Origin: Ariolimax columbianus
Taxonomy: Eukaryota > Mollusca > Gastropoda > Stylommatophora > Arionidae
Assembly (NCBI GenBank): GCA_036924085.1
Contig: JAVGWX010000018.1
Location: 21,254,964-21,318,963 of the forward strand
DNA length: 64,000 bases
Direction of reading: 5' to 3'
Within the stretch, counting starts at the first letter, position 1; each line of letters begins with the position of its first letter. Positions 9,748-20,639 of the stretch are shown piece by piece. The notes beneath the pieces were generated by a model. That model had not been told where the DNA came from, ran no database searches, and worked only from the letters and a program-made list of their open reading frames with translations. A program made the translations under genes and the position numbers.

Positions 9748-10862
9748 AAAAGGTTTGCCTCTCTGTAATCTACTGACGAAGGCACGCCACTTTGCACTCT
9801 GGACCGTAATCTTCTAGGGGATATCAGGACGTATTAACCAGTGCTTCAATGCGTGCGTGCGTGCGTCTGTACGTACCTAAGCTAGTTAGGGCGATCTCAG
9901 AAGTCAACGCAATCAAAGAACAATGGAATGACCTCACCCTGAGGGCGCGTTTGAAAGTTGCGTAAGAGTGTTATTGTAGGACAGAGTAAATTGAACAAGA
10001 GTGTGAGGTAAGACGCGAGAGGAGACATATGGGAGAAGCGATGGACATATTTTGTTTGATTCCCTGTAAAGTATTTGCCTCTCTGTATTCTTCTGACGGA
10101 GGCACGTCCGTTTCCACCCCGAGCCGCAGTCATTTAGGTGATATTAGGACGTATTAACCAGTGATTGAATGCATGTGTCCCTCTCAGAAGTCAACCCAAC
10201 CAAAGAGGAAAGGAAGGGTTTCAGCGTGAGGGCGCGTTTTATTTTACGTGTGTGGCACACTAGTTTCCACTGGCGGATCGCGCCCATTCCACACCAGACC
10301 GTAGTCAATTGGGCGAAATTGAGGAACATAAACCAGTGCTTGGGTGCGTATGTATGTATGTACCTTTACTAGGGTTGTGCGCTCTCAGAAGCCAGCCCAA
10401 CCAAAGTGCAATGGAAGGGCCTCACCACGAGGACGCGAAGAAGACAGGAAGGAGAAAGAATGTTCTGTCTTGGTGTATGTGAAAGGTTATCAACCCATGT
10501 TGTTGCTTAGATGTTTGCCTCACTAGTTTATACTGGCGAAGGCGCGCCATTTTCCACTCCAGACCGTAGTCCATTGGGCGATATCAGGATGCATAAACCA
10601 GTTCTTGGATGCATGTATGCGTCTGTATGTACCTATGCTAGGTTTGTGCGCCCTCAGAAGCTAGCCTAACCAAAGTGCAATGGAAGGGTCTCACCACGAG
10701 GACGCGTGTGAAAGTTGTGCAAGAGTGTGATTGTAGGACAGAGTCAAATGAAACAGAGTGAGGTAAGAGGAGAGAGAAGGGGAAGAGTGTTCTGTCTTAG
10801 CATGTTTTGTGTGTGTTGTGTGTATGTGAAAGGTTATCAACCCATGATACTGAAAGTGATTA
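9748..10862. repeat. Tandem array of a ~200-330-bp unit (family E)
   Basis: Four diverged copies share the order TTTGCCTC.., ACTGGCGAAGGCRCGCC, CCAGACCGTAGTC, GATATCAGGACGTATTAACC, GTGCGCYCTCAGAAG, CAACCAAAGTGCAATGGAAG and GAGGACGCG. They begin near 9,748, 10,065, 10,250 and 10,520; the second is shortened. A single reversed copy of the central part is at 21,236-21,375, so the unit is also dispersed. No coding potential was recognised. Confidence 0.82.
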
Positions 10863-11495
10863 TTCGTAATGATACGTTTGTGTTGTTTCAACATGTCTTC
10901 TGTTACTCCTGTAAGTTTAGCCAGTAATGTCCGTTCGCGCATTATCTCTATCTTGCCTAGACATTCGGATTGTTCAGCAGCACTTCCGGGGCCCTCTCCC
11001 TCCCTCTCTCTCTTAAACCGGTATCGAAATCACGCTCTGCGATATACGCCATGTTACCGCAGTACAACGATCGAGTTGTGAACCTTGTTGGAATGATCGG
11101 TCGCTTGTTGCTTCCCCTTGTCGCTAGGTTCTCATTGGTTTTGTCTGGCACCGACTGTTGCACGAGGGTTGGCAATGTCCAATGACGCCGAAGACCGCGG
11201 GTGTTCTAAAAAATAGCAAAGGGGTAGATTGAAGCACGGAAGTTGATGTCACCTTATTTTCACGTCCCGTGAAAGCCACCCTTGCCCGTTATTATGGGGA
11301 TAACTACCAGTCCGACTGACGTGTGTTATATAAAACGTGGCAGTTCGCGCCACTTTGCGGAATTCTGTTGTACAGCTGTCAGAAATAATGTATTGGTCAG
11401 TGTTTTTTTTTTTATACGCGAGTTACTTAAACATCTTGAGCTTGGAATTGTAGTTATTTTACTGTGTTTATTCCGAGTTTATATGAGGGACACAA
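10863..11495. other. Unassigned sequence
   Basis: High-complexity sequence with overlapping short open frames on both strands (10,957-11,185), none resembling a family I know. A CT-rich run lies at 10,990-11,015. Confidence 0.45.
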
Positions 11496-11885
11496 GCTCG
11501 TAATTTATATCGAATATAAGAATTCGAGGTGACAATACCAGTTTATAAGATAATCAAAGTAAAGGATAGATTAGACTATAACAAGTTTTTTTTCAAAATA
11601 CAACCGCCTACAATAGGGAATAGCTACAAATTAACTAAAGAAAGGTCGAGATTAGATATTAGGAAATGTTTTTTTTTTTAGTCAGAGACAAGGGTGAATG
11701 ATTGGAATGCATTGCCACAGGAAGTAGTGGGGGCAAGGACAATTAATGCATTTAAAAATAGATTGAATGCGCATGGATTTTAGAGCAATGAAATGTAAAT
11801 GAAAATGGTTGTATACAGACTCTGCAGAATCTTTTAAACCAGTATAAAAACGTTAAGTTACGTTAAGTAAACTTATTCGCATTGA
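11496..11885 (+). mobile_element. CR1/L2-like LINE 3' end
   Basis: Across frameshifts the plus strand encodes the C-terminal tail typical of CR1/L2/Rex1-type reverse transcriptase proteins: a VYKIIK segment, KERSRLDIRK, an FSQR-like segment and a block corresponding to WNALPQEVV, followed by FKNRLD-like codons. The 3' end is GTATAAAAACGTTAAGTTAC with a GTTAA-type repeat. A sister copy is at 62,480-62,832. Only the last ~90 codons and the 3' UTR are present, the usual 5' truncation of LINEs. Confidence 0.78.
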
Positions 11886-12112
11886 GATCTTAACTTATGA
11901 TAATGTTCCCACTGCGTGTTTACTGCCGGGACGATATCCCTTTACTTCTCAGCCATGTAAATCAACCAGATGGATCCACATCAATAGAAATAAACACAGT
12001 ATTGATAGTTTTGTTAGTCGGTTACAGTGGCTCTGTTATGGCTATTGTGATTGAAATACAAGGATAAAACGCAGTTTTACATGCTAACAGTAATAGATTT
12101 TAACAGTTGTTT

Positions 12113-12414
12113 AATAACCCATTAACAAAGATTGGCTAAACTAGAAATAACCCATTAACAAAGATTGGCTCAGCTAGAAATAACCCATTAACAAAGATTG
12201 GTTAAACTAGAAATAACCCATTAACAATGATTGGCCAAACTAGAAATAACCCATTAACAATGATTGGCCAAACTAGAAATAACCCATTAACAAAGAATGA
12301 CCAAACTAGAAATAACCCATTAACATAGATGGGCCAAACTAGAAATAACCCATTAACAAAGATTGGCCAAACTAGAAATAACCCATTAACAAAGATTGGC
12401 CAAACTAGAACTCA
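12113..12414. repeat. 33-bp minisatellite
   Basis: About nine units of AAATAACCCATTAACAAAGA plus TTGGCCAAACTAG form the array; neighbouring units differ by only one or two bases. Confidence 0.95.
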
Positions 12415-12494
12415 TACAAGAAGACATGGAACTAAGTTACGCGAATAGCAATTTTAAATACTAACAGAAATAATCCTCAGTATTTTATTATTAA

Positions 12495-12640
12495 CAAGAG
12501 CGAAGCACACCCTTACATAAAATGCATGCCGAAGTCGGATGCTCTGGGCTTACAGGTGCAAAATAAAAACCGTAGTGCAACGCACACCGCCTTTCGGAAT
12601 AGAGAAATAAAAGGCGAACACAAAAAACAAACAAAAAAAC
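12495..12640 (+). mobile_element. SINE family A, 5'-truncated
   Basis: Begins at GAAGCACACCCTTACATAAA and continues through the GAAGTCGGATGCTCTGGGC core to GAATAGAGAAATAAAAGGCG and an A/C-rich tail. The tRNA-like head is missing. Confidence 0.85.
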
Positions 12641-12654
12641 AAAACAATGTTAAC

Positions 12655-13205
12655 AATAAATCGTCGTCTTCATCATCTTCTTCTTCTTATTATTATTATT
12701 ATTAATATTATTATTATAATTCTACAGCTGCTGATGCGATCGTCGATGACAACGACGGATTCTTCAATAAATTCTGCTGTTATTTTCAGGTCCTCTATAA
12801 TGCCGTCCAGTTTCTCTTCGAATGGAGTAGGCGTGTGCCACCTTCTTTTCCTCAGATCTGTGTGATGGGGTGGGGTGGGGGGTGGGGGCAGTCCTGAAGT
12901 AAATGGGCTTCTGTCATGTCTGCCGGTCTGCAGTAACATAGGCTACTGGTACCTATCTTGAATTCTGTTGTGACCAGTTTGTAGACGAAGTATGATACCA
13001 TTTTGAAGAATCTGTATTCTGTGTGTTGTTTGGGGCGTTCTTCCTGCCACTTTACATTGTATTTCTCTTTTATTATGAATTTTGCTTCATTGTTGAATAG
13101 GTTTCTCTTTATATCCGTTTCACACTCTCCTTCGCGAGACTGTCAGTCGTCTCGAACATACAGAATTTGCCACTTAACTGTTACTCTGATACCTCTCCTT
13201 GTATA
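12655..13205 (-). mobile_element. LINE C-terminal fragment (post-RNase H domain)
   Basis: Minus-strand reading across at least two frameshifts gives KYNVKWQEERPKQ, then LQTGHNR, then LCYCRPADMTEAHLLQDC, then a segment with FEEKLDGIIEDLKITAEF. This is the order seen downstream of RNase H in the LINE copies at 18,085 and 24,255 (KWETEH.., FRLRTGHNR, CTCGTGKMTAEHLLQNC, LDKLYGSVDSLRMTAAF), including the C-x-C-x7-H-x4-C pattern. It represents a related but distinct family. The tail on its 3' side is a TTC/TTA run at 12,665-12,718. Confidence 0.75.
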
Positions 13206-13555
13206 TAGCGAATGTTAACAATCCCACTGGTTGTTAGTTACACCTCCTGAATATAGTGCAAAGCTGGACTTTTCAAGTACATTCGCCACTCTGTTCATGA
13301 CCTTGTTTGTCAGGCTGTTTCCAGGTGCATGGCGTGGTTGTGAGGCTGGTTCTTCGTCACTCTATTTCATCAAACCCTGACGTCTCGACACCTGGTGACA
13401 TCAAAACAGTTGAATACCAATATTAACTGACAATGCCCGTATGATGTCTGGCAGAGACTTCTGTTTAGGATAGAAATCAAATGCTGTTCTTGAGGCTTCT
13501 GTTGATATGTAGTTAATGTGTCGACTTGTGATGTCAGTGAAAATAATAATTCTCT
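13206..13555. other. Unassigned sequence
   Basis: Could be further decayed LINE sequence upstream of the 12.65 kb fragment, but no RNase H motif could be read. Confidence 0.4.
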
Positions 13556-13925
13556 GTTCCTTTCTCAAAGAATATTTTCCTATTGTTCCTTTCTCAAAGA
13601 ATATTTTCCTATTGTTCCTTTCTCAAAGAATATTTTCCTATTGTTCCTTTCTCAAAGAATATTTTCCTATTGTTCCTTTCTCAAAGAATATTTTCCTATT
13701 GTTCCTTTCTCAAAGAATATTTTCCTATTGTTCCTTTCTCAAAGAATATTTTCCTATTGTTCCTTTCTCAAAGAATATTTTCCTATTGTTCCTTTCTCAA
13801 AGAATATTTTCCTATTGTTCCTTTCTCAAAGAATATTTTCCTATTGTTCCTTTCTCAAAGAATATTTTCCTATTGTTCCTTTCTCAAAGAATATTTTTCT
13901 ATTGTTTCTTTCTCAAAGAATACTT
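13556..13925. repeat. 29-bp minisatellite open in all three forward frames
   Basis: About 12-13 nearly identical units of TCAAAGAATATTTTCCTATT plus GTTCCTTTC make up the array. As 29 is not a multiple of three and no unit frame contains a stop, all three plus frames encode the same cyclic 29-residue peptide for about 370 bases. The last two units are diverged. There is no evidence of expression. Confidence 0.97.
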
Positions 13926-14780
13926 TTCTTTTCAAACCTTTACAGAATAGTTTTTTTTAAATTTTACCTTGAAAGAATAGTTTTCAATTCTTAACCTCAC
14001 AGAATAGGGCACGATCCCTTCAAGATACTAGATAAAAAACCAAACAACTTAACCTAAAAAATATAAGTTTGTATTCTTACCCTAACAAATTAATTTGTCT
14101 ATTCTTACTTGGAGTACTTGGACATCTGTTATTCAAACAGGATGTTAATATCTGTTGCCATGTAGCCGAAGGCTTTGGCTATACGTAGTAGGTATTTTAT
14201 ACGTCCTGTGGCTTACTAGGCCTGGGGGAAGGTACAAACAATTTGTTTACCCTAACAAAATAGTTTTCTGTTTTTAAACTAAAAAGTAGTTTTATGTTCT
14301 TTCCCTAAAAAAAAAGTTGTATATTCTTTGCCTAAAAAATATTTGTTCAATTCTCACCATAAAAATAGTTTTCTATTTTTACACTAAAATAATTTTCTAT
14401 ACCTACGTTAAAAAAAAAGTTTTATATCCTTTCCCTCAAAAAAAAGTTTTGTCTTTTTACACATAAAAAAAGTTTTCTTTTATTACCCTAAATAAATAGT
14501 TTTCTATTCTTACCCTCAAATAAGAATTTCTTTTCTTGCGCTGAACGAATTTATTTCTCTTCTCTTTCCCTCAAAGAACATTTTCTATTCTCACCCTCAA
14601 AGAGGGTTTTAAATTCTAAATGAATAGTTTTCTATTATTTCCTCAAGGAGTAGTTTTCATTTTTTCTTCTTAAAGAAAATGTTTAAAAATTGTTTCATCA
14701 AAGCATAGTTATCTCTTCTTTCAACAAAGAATAATTTGTGTATTTGTTCCTGAAATAGTTCCAAATCCATTCCTTAAAAT
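13926..14780. repeat. Degenerate ~25-30-bp repeat derived from the adjacent array
   Basis: Loose repeats of AATAGTTTTCTATTCTTACC with poly-A or poly-T interruptions follow, an aged version of the neighbouring minisatellite theme. Embedded at about 14,118-14,240 is a high-complexity block (TTCAAACAGGATGTTAATAT, GGCTTTGGCTATACGTAGTA, GTGGCTTACTAGGCCTG) that matches the 3' end of the family H SINE at 40,378-40,505. Confidence 0.7.
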
Positions 14781-15704
14781 TCCCTATTCGTTCCTCTCTT
14801 ACCGCCACCCGAATGACATAGTACAATTACACTGCTCTGAAATGCTCTTACGAAAGTGCGACATAATGCAATAAACTTTTAGTAGTACATTTTCATAAAC
14901 ATTATTCAAGTCTGAAAGTGTTTTGGGACGGAACTTACTCATCGCTGTCCGTATTTTCTGCGCCTACTTTCTGCGGAGTGAGACATACAATAATTCACTG
15001 GAGAAGACGATATATGTCTGGTAGAGAAGTGGGGCATGTCCCGGCTTTGGAGGCCCAGGCGAGTTGTTCTATATTTCTTGGATATCGACTCCGGTCACTA
15101 AACTCTGTAACGGATTATTGACATTGGAGATCTTCAACTGAATGCGAAAATTAAAACGTGATACCATAAATTGTTTAAATAGTGTATTTGTCAACGCAGA
15201 GCATCTGTTATTAACTTCCGTTGCGCATATCAGCCAATCAGAAAGTAACTTCCCGTAATTTGTTTGTCGTCATAGAAAGCTGTGTAGAACGAAACCGTGG
15301 CTTTCAGACAGTTCTGTAGCGGACGCTTATCGTCGGGGATGATGTGTTAGATCCTTTTCCGTATTAGATTACAGCTGAGTATAATAGCATGCTTTACCTT
15401 CATTAGCAGTAAGGAGGAACCAATTTATAACTATGGAAAAAAGAGCATAGCGAAAACGGGGATAGGACACGGTACCCATGATATAGCGCACAACCACCAC
15501 TCTACTAAGATGCTCATCAGTATCTTGTACAATTCCTGCCGAGGAGTATTTTCGGATCGGTGCGTGGATGTATTCTTTCGACCGTTTGAAAGAACGGTAT
15601 TGCCTGTTAAAGACAGACTTACAACTTGTATAATATGGTGCTCGTTGTGTAGTCTCATCGCAGAGCAGATGTTCCATATACAACAGAGCAATGTTTATTA
15701 GCAC
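14781..15704. other. Unassigned sequence
   Basis: No repeat family recognised. Open frames of 60-118 codons occur on both strands at 15,369-15,725 and overlap one another; none shows a domain I can name. Confidence 0.4.
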
Positions 15705-16255
15705 ATACAATGGCGGCACTTGCACGGCTTAACAAAATCTGGCAAGATAAACGGTTAGCACTATGCAGGAAAATCAGATTAATGCGCACTCTGGTCCTGT
15801 CAATATTCCTCTACGCTTGTGAGACATGGACAGTTACAGCTGACTTTCAGCGAAGGATACAGGCCTTGGAGATGAGATGTTTCCGAAGACTTTTAAACGT
15901 CACGTACAAAGATAGAGTTACAAATGAGAAAATACGAGATAGAATTACAACAGCAATATGGCCTTTTGTAGCCCTCTAAAAAAAAGAAGGAAACTCGCTT
16001 GGTACGGTCACATATCGAGATCAAATGGTTTTGCAAATACGATCCTCCACGGAAAGGTGCATGGCAGACGACGATGAGGCCGTTCTAAAAATAGGTGGAA
16101 GGACAGCATAAAAGAATGGACCAACCTCCGACCAGAAGAGGCACAGGCAGCGGCCGCTGACAGAGAAGGGTAGCGTGGTGTTGTGATGATGTCTTCATGT
16201 GTGCCCCAACGACCTCACCGGTTACGGGATGACCTGACTTTACCTGACCTGAATG
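15705..16255 (+). mobile_element. LINE reverse-transcriptase C-terminal fragment
   Basis: The frame 15,710-15,960 reads SIFLYACETWTVTADFQRRI, then MRCFRRLLNVTYKDRVTNEK. After a frameshift near 15,970 come KRRKLAWYGHISRSNG, NTILHGKVHGRRRRGR and WKDSIKEWTNLRPEE, then VPQRPHRLRD. This is the thumb/tail region of a common non-LTR reverse transcriptase (family consensus: YxCETWTLTA..RRxLxIxYKDRVTNEE..KRRKLxWYGHVxRSxG..GRxxGRPxxRWxDNIKEW). The EN and polymerase core are absent. The minus-strand fragment at 42,190 belongs to the same group. Gene inactive. Confidence 0.85.
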
Positions 16256-16359
16256 TTTATTGTTCTTTGAATATGTATATGCAGAATAGCCCACACGAAA
16301 TCGATCTTCTAGACTATGAAGGGAATATCGTGCAACAAAACCTTGTCGCTGGAAAGAAA

Positions 16360-16800
16360 GTCCTTGGATGATATGTGGAACTATTACTGACATATGGCAG
16401 TGAATCATGGACAATCAGTAAGCAAGCGAATAGATTTTTGGAAGCAGCGGAGATGTGGTTTTGCAGAAGAATGCCGCGGATCCCGTGAACTGCAGGGACT
16501 ACTAATGATACAGTACTGGAGGAAGCATAAACACAGACAACTTATTGCAAAGATCAGAGTAAAACAGTCAGCCTTTTTACGGCATGTTATGAGAAGAGGC
16601 GGCTTGGAACACGTTGTGACAACGGAAAGGAAATCCGGAGAGAGAGACAGAGGAAAGCAGCGAGAGAAGACATTGAACAGCCTAAGAGAATAACACGGGC
16701 GACAATCAACAACAGAGTTGGTAAGCAACACACGTGATAGAAGCGGATGGAGGTCCATGATCGCCAACGTCAACCGGCAAGGCACTACATGATGATGATG
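16360..16800 (+). mobile_element. Second LINE RT C-terminal fragment
   Basis: Starting at 16,380 the plus strand gives LLTYGSESWTISKQANRFLE, AAEMWFCRRM, a frameshift near 16,490, then LIAKIRVKQSAFLRHVMRRG, GLEHVVTTERKSGERDRGKQ, and after a stop, SGWRSMIANVNRQGTT. This matches the tail of a different LINE family from the 15.7 kb copy (family pattern: YGSETWTIS..EATEMWFLRRMLRI..GHVMRR..LEHLVTTG..RGKQREK). It lies in the same orientation and only about 100 bases downstream. Confidence 0.85.
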
Positions 16801-16869
16801 TATTTGTAAAGGACAATCGTCAAACGGTACGTAACTGGTACAACTATATACAATGTCATGAGTTATAGA

Positions 16870-17045
16870 ACCTTCTTACTGCCGAAGACGGCTGTGTCGC
16901 ACCGAAAGATGCAAATATCGTAGTCAAGGTGTAAACTAGCGACACAACGCATTCCATTCTCCAGATTACATCCTGCTACTTGCAAAGTTCTGTTTAGGAC
17001 TTGCTAGCTGGAGATTGTGAACGAACGCAGAGGAGAAGAAGAAGA
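16870..17045 (+). mobile_element. Family C, 3' half
   Basis: GTCGCACCGAAAGATGCAAA, CACAACGCATTCCATTCTCC and GGAGATTGTGAACGAACGC match the 3' half of family C and end in GAGGAGAAGAAGAAGAA. Confidence 0.8.
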
Positions 17046-17059
17046 ACCTTCTTTCCGTG

Positions 17060-17270
17060 TGTCTTAGTAGCGGTCTGGGTTAGAGTTTCTGCTTCTCGTA
17101 GGAGATACCGGGATCAGTCCAGTCTACCCAACTGCAAATGGATACCCACCATTCTGTTAGGCAAGACAAAGCTGGGAAGAACTAATCTTGTATCCACCAC
17201 CTTAAAATATAATTTAAGGCCTACGTTTAATAACATCTCTGACACTTACCGATGACGGTGTGGGCTTGCA
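17060..17270 (+). mobile_element. Degenerate tRNA-headed SINE, family F
   Basis: An eroded tRNA-like head (GTCTGGGTTAGAGTTTCTG, B-box-like GGGATCAGTCC) precedes CCAGTCTACCCAACTGCAAA and a body alignable with 20,640-20,880 (AGAACTAATCTTGT.., CACCTTAAAATATAATTTAA). The shared GTCTACCCA motif also appears, altered, in the copies at 49,200 and 52,318. Confidence 0.55.
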
Positions 17271-17344
17271 GGAATGCTTCTCAAAGTGGTAGTCTGCGGA
17301 CCGATGCCGGTCTGAAAGCCCTCAGTCACCATTCCACAACCGCG

Positions 17345-17490
17345 CCAAACGACAATAAAGTCATAGATTTTGCTAAACATACATTTAAATAGTTGCTACC
17401 AAAGCCCATATAACTGATATAATCAAATCACAATAAAGTCATATAATTCTTTAAACATGCATTTAGACAGTTACCAAAAGCCCAAAGTAG
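17345..17490. repeat. Short dispersed repeat flanking the LINE
   Basis: Two copies of CAATAAAGTCATA followed by AAACATGCATTTA-like sequence and TACCAAAGCCC occur here, and a third copy lies at 19,175-19,225 beyond the LINE at 17,575-19,045. The LINE may have split a pre-existing tandem repeat. Confidence 0.65.
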
Positions 17491-17574
17491 TAGTAGAAGC
17501 TTTAGTAGTTGACCCTTTTCAGTCATGACTGACTAGGATGATATGACTTGGAGTGATTAAAAAAAAAGATGTAT

Positions 17575-19045
17575 TTTTAGCTTGTATTCTTGTCTTTCTC
17601 ATTGCGGTGTTGTTCTGTCACTTTTCCATGTTGGAGTAGCTTCCCTTCACCAAGCATGAGGTGGCTCTTCAGGACACATCTCCACTTGGATCTGTCTGCA
17701 GCATAGTCTTCCCAGGCTGTCAGACTCCTGTTCAGGGCTTTCATATCATTGTTACACACATCTATGGACCTCAACTATGGTCGGCCGACTGTTCTCGTCC
17801 TATCCGCCAACTGTCCATAGAGGATACCTTTGAGAATGCGACCAGCTTTCACATGACCAAGCCATCATAATCTTCGCTGCCTGAGGAGAATGTACATGCC
17901 TGGGAGACCACTGCGAGAGTGCACCTCTGTCCCTCCATGTAATCCCAAGAATGGATAGCAGGCGCCGTAGGTGTTTAGCCTATGTTCGTGTTTGGTATAG
18001 GTTGCCCAAGTTTCACTACCATATAGAAGTGTGCTGACGACATACGCATTGTACACCATGGTCTTGGTTTCAATTGTCAGTTTCAGCGCTAAAGAGCCAG
18101 ACAAATACTGAACTTAATGACTTAAGAGCAGTACTCTGTCAACTATGCCAGCAGTTCGCACCAAAAAGAGTAGTGGTACAGTGGGTTCCATCCCACTGTA
18201 ACATCCAAGGCAACGAGGAGGCAGACAGACTGGCAAAAGAAGGTGCAAGACTACCACAACCAGATCCTAGTGTGACCTACGAAGAGTCAAAAAGGCTAAT
18301 TAGAGCTAGATACATGACCAAATGGGAAACAGAACATACTGGCTACACAAAAAACGATGCCTATTACCAGTTGAACAGAAGATAGCAGGTCGTGGTCTTC
18401 AGACTTCACACAGGCCACAATAGATTTAGGTACCACCTATTCAATAAATTGAAGATATGTGGCACTGACGAATGCCCGTGTGGTACCGGGAAAATGACCG
18501 CTGAACATTTGCTGCAAAAATGCCCGACATACGAGGATCAGAGAAAGCAGATGTGGCCATCACCAGTGGCAACACTAGACAAGCTCTATGGCAGTGTCGA
18601 CAGCCTCAGGATGACCGCTGCTTTTTTCGAAAAAATAAAGGTTGACCTCTGACAGCGTACGAAGAAGAAGAAGAATTGTCAGCTTCTGGTTTTCTGAAAA
18701 CACACATTGTGAGGCGAGCAAATGTAGCATCAGCTTTGCCAATGCGAGTGTATATTTCTGGGTCTCTCATTGATTCGGGATCCCAGGTCTGTGAATTGAT
18801 GCGCAGCTGCCAGTTCATAATTATCAATGCTAAGACTTGGCGTGGCATCTACTTCATGTCCCTGCACATTTGTTTTGTTGAGACTTGTTGTGAGACCAAA
18901 CTCTTTGCAAGCCTGAGAGAAGCGATCCATCAACCTCTGAAGTTCCTGCTGACTGTGGGTGACAATTACATCATCATCAGCGAAAAGTCAGTTCTTGGTG
19001 GTAATCTCCCTGAACTCCGGTATCGGTCTTGCGCCTTGCAAGGTT
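17575..19045 (-). mobile_element. LINE RT fragment interrupted by a nested LINE
   Basis: From right to left on the minus strand: LTFADDD-type catalytic box and VIVTHSQQELQRLMDRFSQA (about 18,995-18,905), KTNVQGHEVDATPSLSIDNY, a GKADATFARLT segment, then after the insertion LTIETKTMVYNAYVVSTLLY (18,065) and GSETWATYTKHEHRLNTYG. It then continues through SGLPGMYILLRQRRL to DMKALNRSLTAWEDYAADRS and KWRCVLKSHL near 17,640. The FADD box of reverse transcriptase is recognisable although the frame is broken. The same family reappears at 63,425-64,000. Endonuclease and upstream RT are missing. Confidence 0.87.
18085..18674 (+). mobile_element. Nested LINE (family R), RNase H and C-terminal end
   Basis: Encodes VVVQWVPSHCNIQGNEEADR, which carries the conserved His and the last Asp of an RNase H domain. 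It is followed by LIRARYMTKWETEHTGYTK, an in-frame stop, FRLHTGHNRFRYHLFN, a CPCGTGKMTAEHLLQKC zinc-knuckle-like motif and LDKLYGSVDSLRMTAAFFEK. The 3' end is CTGACAGCGTACGAAGAAGA. Flanks AATTGTCAGTTTC (18,072-18,084) and AATTGTCAGCTTC (18,675-18,687) form a 13-base target duplication with one difference. Removing the insert rejoins the minus-strand LINE in register at QKLTI/ETKTM. Only the last ~190 codons were copied. Confidence 0.92.
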
Positions 19046-20215
19046 AAACAACCTACCATAGAACATTATTCAACTCGATTACGATACCACGATGGCGGAT
19101 GTGTTTCTGTGGTGTTATTCGAAACGGAGTAAAAAACATGACTTTTTGTGTAACTAAAGCCCGTATATCATCAAATGACAATAAAGTCATAACAATGGCG
19201 AAACATGCATTTAAAGTTACCAAAACAAATATCATCTATGCTATCCATTTAAACAAATGCAAATTCAAGACGATTGTAAAATACAAAGAATCAACAAATT
19301 AGGGACCAGCCCGTTGCAATGGATAAATCTCTGCAGGACTGTCACACAAACATCTTTTGGAAGCACTGTGCCATGGAACCTGTTGTTTAAACTGAAGGTT
19401 AAGGCGATCTGTCAGGGGACAACCGCTGTTCCAAAATGACCTGTTAGAGACTTCACTTCTCCATCTCTGCCCTTCACTTCTCCATCTCTGCCCTTCACTT
19501 CTCCATAGTTGTTCCATCACAACACATAACTGCAACATTTATACATTACTGCTGCCTATTCTAGATATTCTTATACATTTCAGCCAATGAAACCACAGAT
19601 TAGTTTGGGTGCTCCTAAAACGTATTCCTCCAATATTCTCCACCACATTTTTGTATAACTTTCCCACACTTTTTGTCTTCCTATTATTTCAAACTCACGA
19701 AAAGTCTTGTTAAATTGCTCGGCTGTTTACATCCCATCTTTCTCTACTGTATCTTAATTGTTATCGCATCTAACTCTGACCCGCAAGTCTCTGTTCGTTC
19801 TTTTATATATATTTGCCTTTCGATCTCTTAGAAAACTAGTCATCCATTCTTATTTTACTGGGATACTCAGACCTAGTATTCAATATAAAAAATGAAATGC
19901 GAAAGGACAAGGACACTTTGTTTGCAAATCCAATTGAAGGTGCCATCACGTGCCTTGCCATGTTTATCTTTCGGACTCACATTTGACTATTAGTATTAAT
20001 TTTGTAGGTGGTTTTCTTCTTACGGTTTACTAGAGCTGCGAAAGGTTTGGCTCTGGGGTGTCCAGTCTTCAGACTTTTCTCTTTAGCCTACCTAGCCGTA
20101 TTGGATCTGCGTTCTTCCTTTGGCGGGGCTAGTGACTGCTAAGCTGTCATTGTGTGAGGTCTTGTTATAAGACGTTTCCCACCATCACCTCCAGGGGCTA
20201 TTTGCGGCATCAAAT
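19046..20215. other. Mostly unassigned; short CTTCACTTCTCCATC repeat
   Basis: Three direct copies of a 21-base motif beginning CTTCACTTCTCCATCTCTGC lie at 19,451-19,505. Otherwise no feature is recognised and no open frame exceeds 80 codons. Confidence 0.45.
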
Positions 20216-20550
20216 GGTGTCCTGTTTCATATATGGTGTACTGTTTCTAGAGCTTTTTTCTTTCCTACTAAATATCATGTACTGTTTCTAGAGCTTTCTT
20301 TCCAACCTTATATGGTGTACTGTTTCTAGAGCTTTCTTTCCAACCATATATGGTGTACTGTTTCTAGAGCTTTCTTTCCAACCATATATGGTGTACTGTT
20401 TCTAGAGCTTTCTTTCCAACCTTATATGGAGTACTGTTTCTAGATCTTTCTTTCCCAACCTTATATGGTGTACTGTTTCTAGATCTTTCTTTCCCAACCT
20501 TATATGGTGTACTGTTTCTAGAGCTTTCTTTCCCAACATATATGTTATAC
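20216..20550. repeat. 38-bp minisatellite
   Basis: About nine units of GTGTACTGTTTCTAGAGCTT plus TCTTTCCAACCTTATATG form the array, with small length changes in the first and last units. Confidence 0.93.
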
Positions 20551-20639
20551 AAGTCGTATACAAGTTGTCAGCTATTAGTCGCTGGCTGCGGTCAACTCAT
20601 TCACTGCTGCACCTTTAGACCCCACAGAATGGTTATAGC

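Noticed and set aside
15369..15725. 118-codon minus-strand frame
   Set aside because: It overlaps open frames on both strands, has no domain and shows no splice or promoter context. It may be decayed transposon sequence.
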